Shown here: positions 33,655 to 41,876 of the stretch, one piece after another
Numbering within the stretch: position 1 is the first letter of the stretch
Layout: the number at the start of each line of letters is the position of its first letter
Assembly (NCBI RefSeq): GCF_014257025.1
Contig: NZ_JACMSF010000049.1
Span: 1 to 64,000 of the forward strand
Length of the DNA stretch: 64,000 nucleotides
Direction: 5' to 3'
From: Streptomyces cupreus
Lineage (GTDB): Bacteria > Actinomycetota > Actinomycetes > Streptomycetales > Streptomycetaceae
The notes under the pieces: generated by a model
What the model saw: only the letters and a program-made list of their open reading frames with translations
The model's database searches: none
Told to the model about the DNA's origin: nothing
Program-made: the position numbers and the translations under genes

Positions 33655-34482
33655 TCAGTTCGGCTGATGACTTCGGCCGGCGACGAGGACGAAGCCGGTC
33701 AGCAGGACCGCGCCGAGGCACCAACTGGCCGCGACGTCCAGTGGCCAGTGGTAGCCGCGCCGCACCAGGCCGTAGGAGACGCCGAGCGCCAGGGCGGCGC
33801 AGACGGTCACGCAGACGCGGCGGGCGAGCGTGGACCGGAGCCAGGGGAGGAGGAGCAGGGCCGCGGCGCCGTAGGCGACGACGGCGGTCGCGGTGTGGCC
33901 GGACGGGAAGAAGCCGGTGGCCGGTGGGACGGCCGGGGTGCCGGGGCGGTCGGTCAGCACCTTGAGGGGGACGACCAGCACCGGAACCAGGGCCAGCAGC
34001 AGGGCCGCGCCCGTCGGTGGCCACCACCAGCGGTCTGTACCACTGCGCCGGGACCGCACGGCGACGTAGAGCAGGCACGCCAGCAGGACCCGCCCCGCGA
34101 TCTGGACATCGCCCAGGTCGGAGAGGCGTTCGGAAACGCGGTCGGGGTGGACGAGGGCTCTGCTGAGCCGCTCGTCCACCCTCACCAGCGGGCCGTCGGC
34201 CACGACCTGCCAGGTGATGATCGCGAAGAGAAGGGCGGAAAGCCCCAGAAGTCCGAGAAGGGAGGTCGGCCGCCCCGGAACAGGGGGGGTAGTTCCGAGG
34301 CGGCCGTCCGGATCGGGTGGTCGCGCGCCCCGGGGGGTTTGGGGCGAGCGACTGTCCGATCGGTGAGGAGATCCGGAGCCAGAGGCTCCGTTCATGTGCG
34401 CGAGGGCACGACCAGGTCGAAGCTGGGGAGGCCCCGTCCTGATGTCGCCCACAGTCCCCTGTGGGCGGGGTGTATCTCTCAT
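33655..34482 (-). CDS. PAP2-superfamily membrane phosphatase
   Basis: The 275-residue membrane protein carries the three PAP2 motifs: KVLTDRPGTP, PSGHTATAV and SYGLVRRGYHWPLDV, with about six helices. Such enzymes remove phosphate from phosphatidate or undecaprenyl pyrophosphate at the outer side of the membrane. ATG 34482 is chosen because TAGGTT ends eight bases upstream, which would make a leaderless transcript. ATG 34395 is an alternative that trims a disordered N-terminus. It is convergent with the polyamine operon and separate from it. Confidence 0.83.
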   Translation of the reverse strand: MRDTPRPQGTVGDIRTGPPQLRPGRALAHMNGASGSGSPHRSDSRSPQTPRGARPPDPDGRLGTTPPVPGRPTSLLGLLGLSALLFAIITWQVVADGPLVRVDERLSRALVHPDRVSERLSDLGDVQIAGRVLLACLLYVAVRSRRSGTDRWWWPPTGAALLLALVPVLVVPLKVLTDRPGTPAVPPATGFFPSGHTATAVVAYGAAALLLLPWLRSTLARRVCVTVCAALALGVSYGLVRRGYHWPLDVAASWCLGAVLLTGFVLVAGRSHQPN

Positions 34483-34630
34483 CTGGGTAGAACCTACGAC
34501 AGGGGGTGCGCCCAAGACAGTCGGAATCGCGTCCTGACAGACACCTCGCACACCTTCTTCACACCCTCTGACCCCCGCGGCCCCCTGTCCCGCGAGCGCG
34601 AAGCTCGAAGGGGCTGGGGCCCGAGGTGCG

Positions 34631-35965
34631 TCAGATGCGGGAGAAGGCCTGCTCGATGATGTCGAGACCCTCGTTCAGGAGGTCCTCGCCGATGACCAGC
34701 GGCGGCAGGAAGCGCAGCACGTTGCCGTAGGTGCCACAGGTCAGGACCAGCAGGCCCTCGGCGTGGCAGGCCTTGGCGAGCGCGGCGGTGGCCTCCGCGT
34801 TCGGCTCCTTCGTCGTACGGTCCTTGACCAGCTCGATGGCGATCATCGCGCCACGGCCGCGGACCTCGCCGATGATGTCGAACTTTTCGGCCATGGCACC
34901 GAGGCGGGCCTTCATGACCGCCTCGATGTTCTTCGCCTTGGCGTTGAGGTCGAGTTCCTTCATCGTCTCGATCGCGCCGAGCGCACCGGCGCAGGCCACC
35001 GGGTTGCCGCCGTAGGTGCCGCCCAGGCCGCCCGCGTGCGCGGCGTCCATGATCTCGGCGCGGCCGGTGACGGCGGCGAGCGGCAGACCGCCCGCGATGC
35101 CCTTGGCGGTGGTGATCAGGTCCGGGACGATGCCCTCGTCCTCACAGGCGAACCACTGGCCGGTACGGCAGAAGCCGGACTGGATCTCGTCGGCGACGAA
35201 GACGATGCCGTGGGCGCTGGCGAACTTCACGATCTCCGGCAGGAAGCCCTTGGCCGGCTCGATGAAGCCGCCCTCGCCGAGCACCGGCTCGATGACGATC
35301 GCGGCCACGTTCTCCGGGCCGATCTGCTTGGTGATCTGGTCGATGGCCTGCGCGGCGGCCTCGGGGCCCGCGTTCTCCGGCCCGGTCGGCCAGCGGTAGC
35401 CGTAGGCGACCGGCACTCGGTATACCTCGGGCGCGAACGGGCCGAAGCCGTGCTTGTACGGCATGTTCTTCGCCGTCAGCGCCATCGTCAGGTTGGTACG
35501 GCCGTGGTAGCCGTGGTCGAAGACGACGACGGCCTGGCGCTTGGTGTACGCACGGGCGATCTTGACGGCGTTCTCGACGGCCTCGGCACCGGAGTTGAAC
35601 AGCGCGGACTTCTTGGCGTGGTCACCCGGGGTGAGCTCGGCGAGGGCCTCGGCGACCTCCACGTAGCCCTCGTACGGCGTGACCATGAAACAGGTGTGGG
35701 TGAAGTCGGCGAGCTGTGCGGAGGCGCGCCGTACGACGGCCTCGGCGGAGGCGCCGACGGACGTCACGGCGATGCCGGAGCCGAAGTCGATCAGACGGTT
35801 GCCGTCGACGTCCTCGATGATGCCGCCGCCCGCGCGCGCGGTGAACACCGGCAGCACGGAGCCCACGCCCTGCGCCACCGCGGCGGTGCGGCGGGCCTGC
35901 AGCTCCTGCGACTTCGGGCCGGGGATGGCGGTGACGACGCGGCGCTCCTGCGGAAGGTCGGTCAT
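34631..35965 (-). CDS. gabT: 4-aminobutyrate aminotransferase
   Basis: This 444-residue class III PLP aminotransferase converts GABA and 2-oxoglutarate to succinic semialdehyde and glutamate. It has the actinobacterial GabT start (VVTAIPGPKSQELQARRTAA), FGSGIAVTSVG, FNSGAEAVENAVKIAR, FDHGYHGRTNLTMALTAK, the DEIQSGFCRTG motif, the PLP lysine in TTAKGIAGGLPL, and GGTYGGNPVACAGALG. ATG 35965 follows CAGGAG. In the pathway it comes after the aminobutyraldehyde dehydrogenases of this region and before a succinic semialdehyde dehydrogenase, for which the enzyme at 40254 is a candidate. Confidence 0.93.
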   Translation of the reverse strand: MTDLPQERRVVTAIPGPKSQELQARRTAAVAQGVGSVLPVFTARAGGGIIEDVDGNRLIDFGSGIAVTSVGASAEAVVRRASAQLADFTHTCFMVTPYEGYVEVAEALAELTPGDHAKKSALFNSGAEAVENAVKIARAYTKRQAVVVFDHGYHGRTNLTMALTAKNMPYKHGFGPFAPEVYRVPVAYGYRWPTGPENAGPEAAAQAIDQITKQIGPENVAAIVIEPVLGEGGFIEPAKGFLPEIVKFASAHGIVFVADEIQSGFCRTGQWFACEDEGIVPDLITTAKGIAGGLPLAAVTGRAEIMDAAHAGGLGGTYGGNPVACAGALGAIETMKELDLNAKAKNIEAVMKARLGAMAEKFDIIGEVRGRGAMIAIELVKDRTTKEPNAEATAALAKACHAEGLLVLTCGTYGNVLRFLPPLVIGEDLLNEGLDIIEQAFSRI

Positions 35966-36207
35966 GAGGGGCTCCTGGGGGTTTTGCGGATGCTTGTCTT
36001 CTTCTTTTCTCGCAGGCTAGGGCGGGGAGCGGGGGGTGGGCATGCTCCATGTGGGCGTTGTCGGCGAGGCCGGTTGTCCGTGGTGGACATAGCGGGAGTA
36101 CGGCTCCCCCGGGCGTGCCGGGGCGGCTAACGGTGAACTCCCTTTGCGGGGGCGTTAGATTGGCTCGCTGACGGTGGTACGGAACGGCTGGTCAGGGGGC
36201 AAAGGCG

Positions 36208-38322
36208 ATGGACAGCGACGGGACGCAGGACGCGCGGGGTACGCATGCGACTCCGGTGCCGCGATCACGCTCCGCTGTTCCACCGAGGCCAACGGCGCCG
36301 CCGATGCCGGACGGCTCGGCTTTTCTGACCTGGCTTCGGACACCCCGGCCGGAGGCCGCGCCCGGCGTGTGGCGGTTCGGTCATGTGGCCAGGCCAGAGG
36401 AGGAACCCGAGGTCATCCCCGCACGTCAGCTCTTCAGCGGGGCGTTGATCGCCTTTCTGGTGGGGTGGCTGATCTGGTCGCTGCTGTGGAACGAGTACCT
36501 GGGCGGGTACTGGATGTGGCCCTACTACGCACTCACTCCAGAGTCCTGGACGAAGCCCAAGACCGAGGGGGAAGAGATCGTGGGGTCCATCGCCTCCTAC
36601 CTCTACTACGGCCTGGTTGCTGTCGGGATCATGATCGGGGCTGGCCGGCTGGGGCGCTGGTCCGAGATCTGGCGTCGCTACCTCCGTCCGGCTCTGCGCC
36701 GTATCACCGCCCCGCAGACCGGTGAAGCGCCGCCGCCCCCTCAAGAGGACCCTGCCCAGTGGCCAGCGCTCCGTGCCGTCGGTGCCGTCGACGTCGCCGA
36801 GCGGCTCGCCGCCGAGGCGAGGGCGGGGATGATGCGGGACGTCGACCACGCCCGGATCGCCCGCGCCTGGCAGAGCGTGCGCAGCGGCCGGCACAGCCTC
36901 GCCACCTTCACCGGCGCGGTCCTCAAGGACGGCGCCGCCGCCTGTCTGCATCCCTCCGGCGAACGCGATCTGCCGACCCGGCTCTCCCGGCACGACCTGG
37001 TCACCGGCCAGGTCCGCCTCGGCACCACCGCCGACGACCCGCGCAACCCCTACGCCTACCGCGGCACCGGCCTCGCCCTCGGCCCCGAACTGCTCGGCAC
37101 CTCCCTGCTCGCCGTCGGCCCGGCGGGCTCCGGCAAGACCGGCACCGTCGTGCGCCCGCTCGCCGAGTCGCTGTGCCTGCACGCCCTCGCCGGACGCGCC
37201 GCGGTCGTGGTGGTCGGCGCCGCGGGCGCGGGGCTCGGCCCGGCCGACGCCTATGACGTCGTCGTACGCATCGGGAATCCGGAATCGGTGTACGACCTCG
37301 ATCTGTACGGCGGGACCACCGACCCCGACGAGGCCGCCGCCGTGCTGGCCGAGGCGCTGGTCGGGGACCTCGCCGATCCGCACCCCGGCAGCGACAGCCG
37401 CCGCTCCACGACCGTGCTTGCCCAACTGCTCGGCCCGTTCCGGGCGGTGCACGGGCGCTTCCCGTCCGTCCCCGAGCTGCGCCAACTGCTCGACGGCGCG
37501 CCCGGACCGCTCGCCGCGCTGCGGACGGCGCTGGAGGGCTCGGGGCAGGAGTCGCTGCTGCGGGAACTGGACGCGCGGGAGCGGCAGATGGCGCATCCCG
37601 GTGATGTCGGGGGCGTCCTCGCCGACCGGGTGGCATTGCTGGACCGGCCCGCGTTCGCCGGGTTTTTCGACGCCTCCGGGCTGTCGCGGCCCTTCTCGCT
37701 CAAGGCGCTCGACCATCCGGTGCGAGTACGGATCGACCTGCCCGCGCGCGGGCACGCGGACGCTTCGCGGATGCTGGCGCGGCTTGTGCTCGCCCAGTTC
37801 ACGGCGAGCGTGGCGGTGCGCGAGGACCGGTCTCTGTTCGCCTGTCTGATCCTTGACGACGCCACCGGCGTGGTCACGCCCGAGGCGGTTCGGGGCATCC
37901 AGCGGCTGCGGTCCGGGAACGCCGGGGCCGTACTGACGCTGCGCAGCCTGGACGACGTACCGAGGCCGCTGCGCGGGCCGTTGCTCGGGGCGGCCGGATG
38001 CCGGATGGCGCTGTCCGGGCTGACGCCGTGGGACGGGCAGGACTTCGCCGAGGCGTGGGGCAAGGAGTGGACCGAGGCGAGGGACGTCACCGACCGGCAG
38101 ATCATCGCGGAGACACCTGCCGGGAAGGCGCTGCACGCGGTGCGCCGTGTGATCACCGGCAAGGCGCCGACCGCGCGGGCCGTCACCGTCCGCCAAGTCG
38201 AAAGGGAGCGCTGGTCCGCCTCCGAGCTGGCGCACGCGGTGCCGCCGGGGCACGCGGTGCTGTCGCTGACGGATGTGCGGGGTGAGCATGCGCCGCCGCT
38301 GCTGGTGGATCTACGGGACTGA
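36208..38322 (+). CDS. Membrane ATPase of TraD/T4CP-like type
   Basis: The 704-residue protein has a Pro-rich start, two membrane helices (about 75-95 and 130-150) and a large cytoplasmic ATPase domain with Walker A GPAGSGKTGTVV, preceded by LALGPELLGTSLLAV. The probable Walker B lies in SLFACLILDDATG. The layout (two N-terminal helices, then a FtsK/HerA-type motor) is that of type IV coupling proteins such as TraD. No conjugation or secretion genes lie nearby, and the family is known in Streptomyces as a chromosomal ATP/GTP-binding protein of unknown role. ATG 36208 follows AAAGG. A TAGATT -10-like hexamer is at 36156-36161. Confidence 0.72.
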   Translation: MDSDGTQDARGTHATPVPRSRSAVPPRPTAPPMPDGSAFLTWLRTPRPEAAPGVWRFGHVARPEEEPEVIPARQLFSGALIAFLVGWLIWSLLWNEYLGGYWMWPYYALTPESWTKPKTEGEEIVGSIASYLYYGLVAVGIMIGAGRLGRWSEIWRRYLRPALRRITAPQTGEAPPPPQEDPAQWPALRAVGAVDVAERLAAEARAGMMRDVDHARIARAWQSVRSGRHSLATFTGAVLKDGAAACLHPSGERDLPTRLSRHDLVTGQVRLGTTADDPRNPYAYRGTGLALGPELLGTSLLAVGPAGSGKTGTVVRPLAESLCLHALAGRAAVVVVGAAGAGLGPADAYDVVVRIGNPESVYDLDLYGGTTDPDEAAAVLAEALVGDLADPHPGSDSRRSTTVLAQLLGPFRAVHGRFPSVPELRQLLDGAPGPLAALRTALEGSGQESLLRELDARERQMAHPGDVGGVLADRVALLDRPAFAGFFDASGLSRPFSLKALDHPVRVRIDLPARGHADASRMLARLVLAQFTASVAVREDRSLFACLILDDATGVVTPEAVRGIQRLRSGNAGAVLTLRSLDDVPRPLRGPLLGAAGCRMALSGLTPWDGQDFAEAWGKEWTEARDVTDRQIIAETPAGKALHAVRRVITGKAPTARAVTVRQVERERWSASELAHAVPPGHAVLSLTDVRGEHAPPLLVDLRD

Positions 38323-38432
38323 TTCGAGGCGGCGCGGCGACCGTACGGTGAGGCAGAATCGGCATAGGCCGTTCATACGTGGCGGCCAAATGATCACAAC
38401 GATCACGCTGACTTCACCGACCTGAAGGCCTC

Positions 38433-40118
38433 ATGCCCCCCACGCTCGCCTCGCTCGTCCACCACTCCGCGCTCAAACTGACCGTGCGTGCGGGCGAGGA
38501 CCGCCTGGACGTGCCCGTCCGCTGGGCGCACGTCAGCGAGCTCGCCGATCCCGTCCCCTACATGGAGGGCGGGGAGCTGCTGCTGATCACCGCGCTGAAG
38601 CTGGACGCGGAGGACCCCGAGGCGATGCGCCGCTATGTGAAGCGGCTGGTCGGCGCCGGGGTCGTCGGTCTCGGCTTCGCCGTCGGGGTGAACTACGAGG
38701 ACATCCCGAGCGCCCTGGTCGAGGCGGCCCGGCAGGAGGGTCTTCCGCTGCTGGAGGTGCCGCGCCGCACGCCCTTCCTCGCCATCAGCAAGGCCGTCTC
38801 CGCGGCCATCGCGGCCGACCAGTACCGGGCCGTCACGGCCGGGTTCGCCGCGCAGCGCGAGCTGACCAAACAGGCACTGACCGACGGCCCCGAGGGGCTG
38901 CTCGCCGCGCTTGCCTCGCAGGTCGACGGCTGGGCCGCGCTCTACGACGCCTCCGGCGCCGTCGTCGCCACCGCACCCGAATGGGCGGGCCGCCGGGCGG
39001 CGCGGATCACGGCGGACGTGGAGCGGCTGCGGGAGCGGCCGGCGCCCGCCTCGTCGGTGGTCGGCGGCCCGGAGAACGAGGACCGGGTCGAGCTGCACAG
39101 CCTGGGCACGGGCCGCAGGCCGCGCGCGGCACTCGCGGTCGGCACGGCCGCGGCCCTCGGCACCGCAGAGCGGTACGCCGTCCACTCGGCCATCGCCCTG
39201 CTCACCCTGACCACGGAACGCTCCCGCTCCCTGTACGCGGCCGAGCAGCGGCTGGGCACGGCGGTGCTGCGCATGCTGCTCGCGGGCGAGCCGGACCACG
39301 CCCGCGCGGTCGCCGGGGATCTGTACGGCGTCCTGCTGGACGCCCCCTTCCGGATGATCGTCGCGGAGTCGGTGGCGGTGTCGGGCTCGGCGTCGGTCGC
39401 CCTGGCCGCCGTGGAGAACCCACCGCGTGTGCCCGTCGGCGCCAAGCCCTCGGCCGCCGCCCTCGCCGCCGCCTCCGACACCAACGGCGATCCGCTCGGC
39501 GCCCTCGCCGAGATCGTCGAGTCGGCGGCCGCGCGGGCCGGAGAGGCCGTGCTGGTGGTCCCGGACGGGGAGCGTCTTGTGGTGCTGGCCGCGGACGGCG
39601 GCGCCGCGGTGTCCGCGTGCGCGGAGTACGCGACGGCGCTGGAGGCGGCGCGGGCGGGCAGCGCCGTACGGGAGACGGCGGCCGGTGAGGAGGACGAACT
39701 GGTTGTCGGGCTGTCGGCGCCGGCCGGGCCGATCGCCGCGGCCGCCGCCTACAAGCAGGCCGAACAGGCGCTGTCGGTCGCCCGGCGAAGGGGACGGGTG
39801 TTCGTGGAGCACGAGCAGTTGGCGGCCGGATCGGTGCTGCCGCTGCTCGCGGACGACGCGGTACGGGCCTTCGCGGACGGGCTGCTCAGGGCGCTGCACG
39901 AGCACGACGCCACCGGACGCGGCGACCTCGTCGCCTCCCTGCGGGCCTGGCTGTCCCGGCACGGCCAGTGGGACGCGGCCGCGGCCGACCTCGGAGTCCA
40001 CCGGCACACCCTGCGCTACCGGATGCGCCGCGTCGAGGAGATCCTCGGCCGCTCCCTGGACGATCCGGACGTACGGATGGAGCTGTGGCTGGCGCTGAAG
40101 GCGACGTCGGCCGAGTAG
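38433..40118 (+). CDS. PucR-family transcription regulator
   Basis: The 561-residue regulator has an N-terminal PucR sensor domain (MPPTLASLVHHSALKLTVRA through SKAVSAAIAADQYRA), a central GGDEF-like region without catalytic signature, and a C-terminal helix-turn-helix (LRAWLSRHGQWDAAAADLGV, then HRHTLRYRMRRVEEILGRSL). PucR-type proteins commonly activate purine, GABA or polyamine catabolic genes. The neighbours are gabT and an aldehyde dehydrogenase 135 bases downstream, which it probably controls. Confidence 0.88.
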   Translation: MPPTLASLVHHSALKLTVRAGEDRLDVPVRWAHVSELADPVPYMEGGELLLITALKLDAEDPEAMRRYVKRLVGAGVVGLGFAVGVNYEDIPSALVEAARQEGLPLLEVPRRTPFLAISKAVSAAIAADQYRAVTAGFAAQRELTKQALTDGPEGLLAALASQVDGWAALYDASGAVVATAPEWAGRRAARITADVERLRERPAPASSVVGGPENEDRVELHSLGTGRRPRAALAVGTAAALGTAERYAVHSAIALLTLTTERSRSLYAAEQRLGTAVLRMLLAGEPDHARAVAGDLYGVLLDAPFRMIVAESVAVSGSASVALAAVENPPRVPVGAKPSAAALAAASDTNGDPLGALAEIVESAAARAGEAVLVVPDGERLVVLAADGGAAVSACAEYATALEAARAGSAVRETAAGEEDELVVGLSAPAGPIAAAAAYKQAEQALSVARRRGRVFVEHEQLAAGSVLPLLADDAVRAFADGLLRALHEHDATGRGDLVASLRAWLSRHGQWDAAAADLGVHRHTLRYRMRRVEEILGRSLDDPDVRMELWLALKATSAE

Positions 40119-40253
40119 CCCACTCCGCCAATCCGTAGTGCGCCCATCCGCCACTACTACGACTCGGACAAACGCCACACCGCCCCCGCGCCCCTACCGT
40201 GGACCACGAACCAAGGAACACCCACCCCCAACGCGGAAGGGCCGGGACTCAAC

Positions 40254-41699
40254 ATGACTTCCACCCACGCCTTCTGGCTCGCCGGCCGCCAGGTCTCCGG
40301 CGAGGACACCTTCGACGTCACCTCTCCGTGGGACGGCCGGGTCGTCGGCAAGGTGAGCGTGCCGACCGACGCCCAGGTCGAGGAGGCCGTGGCCGCCGCG
40401 TACGCCGTGCGGGACGAGTTCGCCGCCACCCCGGCGCATGTACGGGCCGCCGCCCTGGACCACGTCAGCCGCCGTCTGGTCGAGCGCACCGAGGAGATCG
40501 CGCAGCTGATCTCCGCCGAGAACGGCAAGCCGATCAAGTGGGCCCGCGGTGAGGTCGGCCGTGCCGTCTCCGTCTTCCGGTTCGCCGCCGAGGAGGCCCG
40601 GCGGTTCAACGGCGGTGAGGCGCAGCGCCTCGACACCGACCTCGGCGGCCAGGGGCGCCTCGCCCTCACCCGGCGCTTCCCGAAGGGCGTCGTGCTCGGC
40701 ATCGCGCCGTTCAACTTTCCGCTGAACCTGTGCGCGCACAAGGTCGCCCCGGCCATCGCGGCGGGCGCGCCGATCATCCTGAAGCCCGCGCCCGCGACCC
40801 CGCTCTCCGGCCTGCTCATCGGCGACCTGCTCGCCGAGACCGAGCTGCCCGCCGGCTCCTGGTCGATCCTGCCGGTCGCCAACGACCGTATGCCCGCCCT
40901 CGTCCAGGACGAGCGGCTGCCGGTGATCTCCTTCACCGGTTCCGAGAAGGTCGGCTACGCGATCATGGACTCGGTGCCGCGCAAGCACTGCACGCTGGAG
41001 CTGGGCGGCAACGGCGCGGCCGTCGTCCTCGGGGACTGGGCGAGCGACGAGGACCTCGACTGGGCCGCGACCCGCATCGCGACCTTCTCCAACTACCAGG
41101 GCGGCCAGTCCTGCATCTCGGTGCAGCGGGTCATCGCCGACGCGTCCGTCTACGACCGTCTGCTGCCGCGTGTCGTCGCCGCCGTCGAGGCCCAGGTCAC
41201 CGGTGACCCCTCCGACGACAAGACCGACGTCGGCCCGCTGGTCAGCGAGGACGCCGCCAAGCGCGTCGAGGCCTGGGTGCAGGAGGCGGTCGAGGCGGGC
41301 GCCTCGCTGCTCACCGGCGGCAAGCGCGACGGCGCCTCCTACGCGCCGACCGTCCTGACCGACCTGCCGGCCGGCACCACGCTGGCCTGCGAGGAGGCCT
41401 TCGGTCCCGTGCTCTCCGTGCAGAAGGTCAATGGTGAGGCCGAGGCCTTCGCCGCCGTCAACGACTCCAAGTACGGCCTCCAGGCGGGCGTGTTCACCCA
41501 CGACCTCCAGGCCGCCTTCCGTGCCCACCGCGCGCTGGAGGTCGGTGGCGTGGTCGTCGGCGATGTCCCGTCCTACCGCGCCGACCAGATGCCGTACGGC
41601 GGCGCCAAGCAGTCCGGCGTGGGCCGCGAGGGCGTGAAATTCGCGATGGACGACTACACCTACGAGCGGGTGCTGGTCCTGACCGGCCTCGCCCTCTGA
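40254..41699 (+). CDS. Aldehyde dehydrogenase, possible succinic semialdehyde dehydrogenase
   Basis: The 481-residue ALDH shows APFNFPLNL (instead of PWNYP), KPAPATPLSG, SFTGSEKVGYAI, LELGGNGAAVVLGD, the catalytic Cys in GGQSCISVQR and EAFGPVLSV. These variants place it in a different branch from the two aminobutyraldehyde enzymes in this window, closer to glyceraldehyde-3-phosphate/lactaldehyde-type non-phosphorylating ALDHs. Context (PucR regulator before it, gabT beyond) suggests succinic semialdehyde, but the sequence does not prove it. ATG 40254 has GAAGGG upstream. A strong terminator follows. Confidence 0.85.
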   Translation: MTSTHAFWLAGRQVSGEDTFDVTSPWDGRVVGKVSVPTDAQVEEAVAAAYAVRDEFAATPAHVRAAALDHVSRRLVERTEEIAQLISAENGKPIKWARGEVGRAVSVFRFAAEEARRFNGGEAQRLDTDLGGQGRLALTRRFPKGVVLGIAPFNFPLNLCAHKVAPAIAAGAPIILKPAPATPLSGLLIGDLLAETELPAGSWSILPVANDRMPALVQDERLPVISFTGSEKVGYAIMDSVPRKHCTLELGGNGAAVVLGDWASDEDLDWAATRIATFSNYQGGQSCISVQRVIADASVYDRLLPRVVAAVEAQVTGDPSDDKTDVGPLVSEDAAKRVEAWVQEAVEAGASLLTGGKRDGASYAPTVLTDLPAGTTLACEEAFGPVLSVQKVNGEAEAFAAVNDSKYGLQAGVFTHDLQAAFRAHRALEVGGVVVGDVPSYRADQMPYGGAKQSGVGREGVKFAMDDYTYERVLVLTGLAL

Positions 41700-41716
41700 G
41701 CCGACCCGACGGCCCC

Positions 41717-41753
41717 GACGGCCGGAGCCCACTGTGCGGGGGCTCCGGCCGTC
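41717..41753 (+). terminator. Terminator after the aldehyde dehydrogenase
   Basis: GACGGCCGGAGCCC (41717-41730) pairs with GGGCTCCGGCCGTC (41740-41753), a 14-bp perfect stem followed by GCTTCTTT. Confidence 0.92.
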
Positions 41754-41782
41754 GCTTCTTTCCGCCTCCAACCCCTGGCTAA

Positions 41783-41797
41783 TGGGAACCATTTTCA
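41783..41797. promoter_or_regulatory. Zur-box-like element between two terminators
   Basis: TGGGAACCATTTTCA matches the 7-1-7 Zur consensus TGAAAATNATTTTCA perfectly in its right half and partly in its left half. AATGG-GAA-CCATT (41781-41793) is also a dyad. It stands between the ALDH terminator and the GH3 terminator, with no gene directly downstream on either strand. This may be chance or a decayed or orphan site. Confidence 0.35.
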
Positions 41798-41810
41798 TAT
41801 ACGCTGCCCG

Positions 41811-41850
41811 AAGGGGCCCGGCGCCGATGCCTTCCGGCGCCGGGCCCCTT
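41811..41850 (-). terminator. Terminator after the GH3 gene
   Basis: AAGGGGCCCGGCGCC (41811-41825) pairs perfectly with GGCGCCGGGCCCCTT (41836-41850), 15 bp with a 10-nt loop. It ends the minus-strand GH3 gene. Confidence 0.9.
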
Positions 41851-41876
41851 CCTCTGCGTCGGCCTGGTCCGGACCC

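Noticed and set aside
36265..38289. A 674-codon minus-strand frame
   Set aside because: Antisense of the T4CP-like ATPase. It is His/Gln/Arg-rich with no domain.
40254..41699. Third copy of the aminobutyraldehyde dehydrogenase
   Set aside because: APFNFP and GGQSC motifs place it in another ALDH branch than the enzymes at 18331 and 26479.
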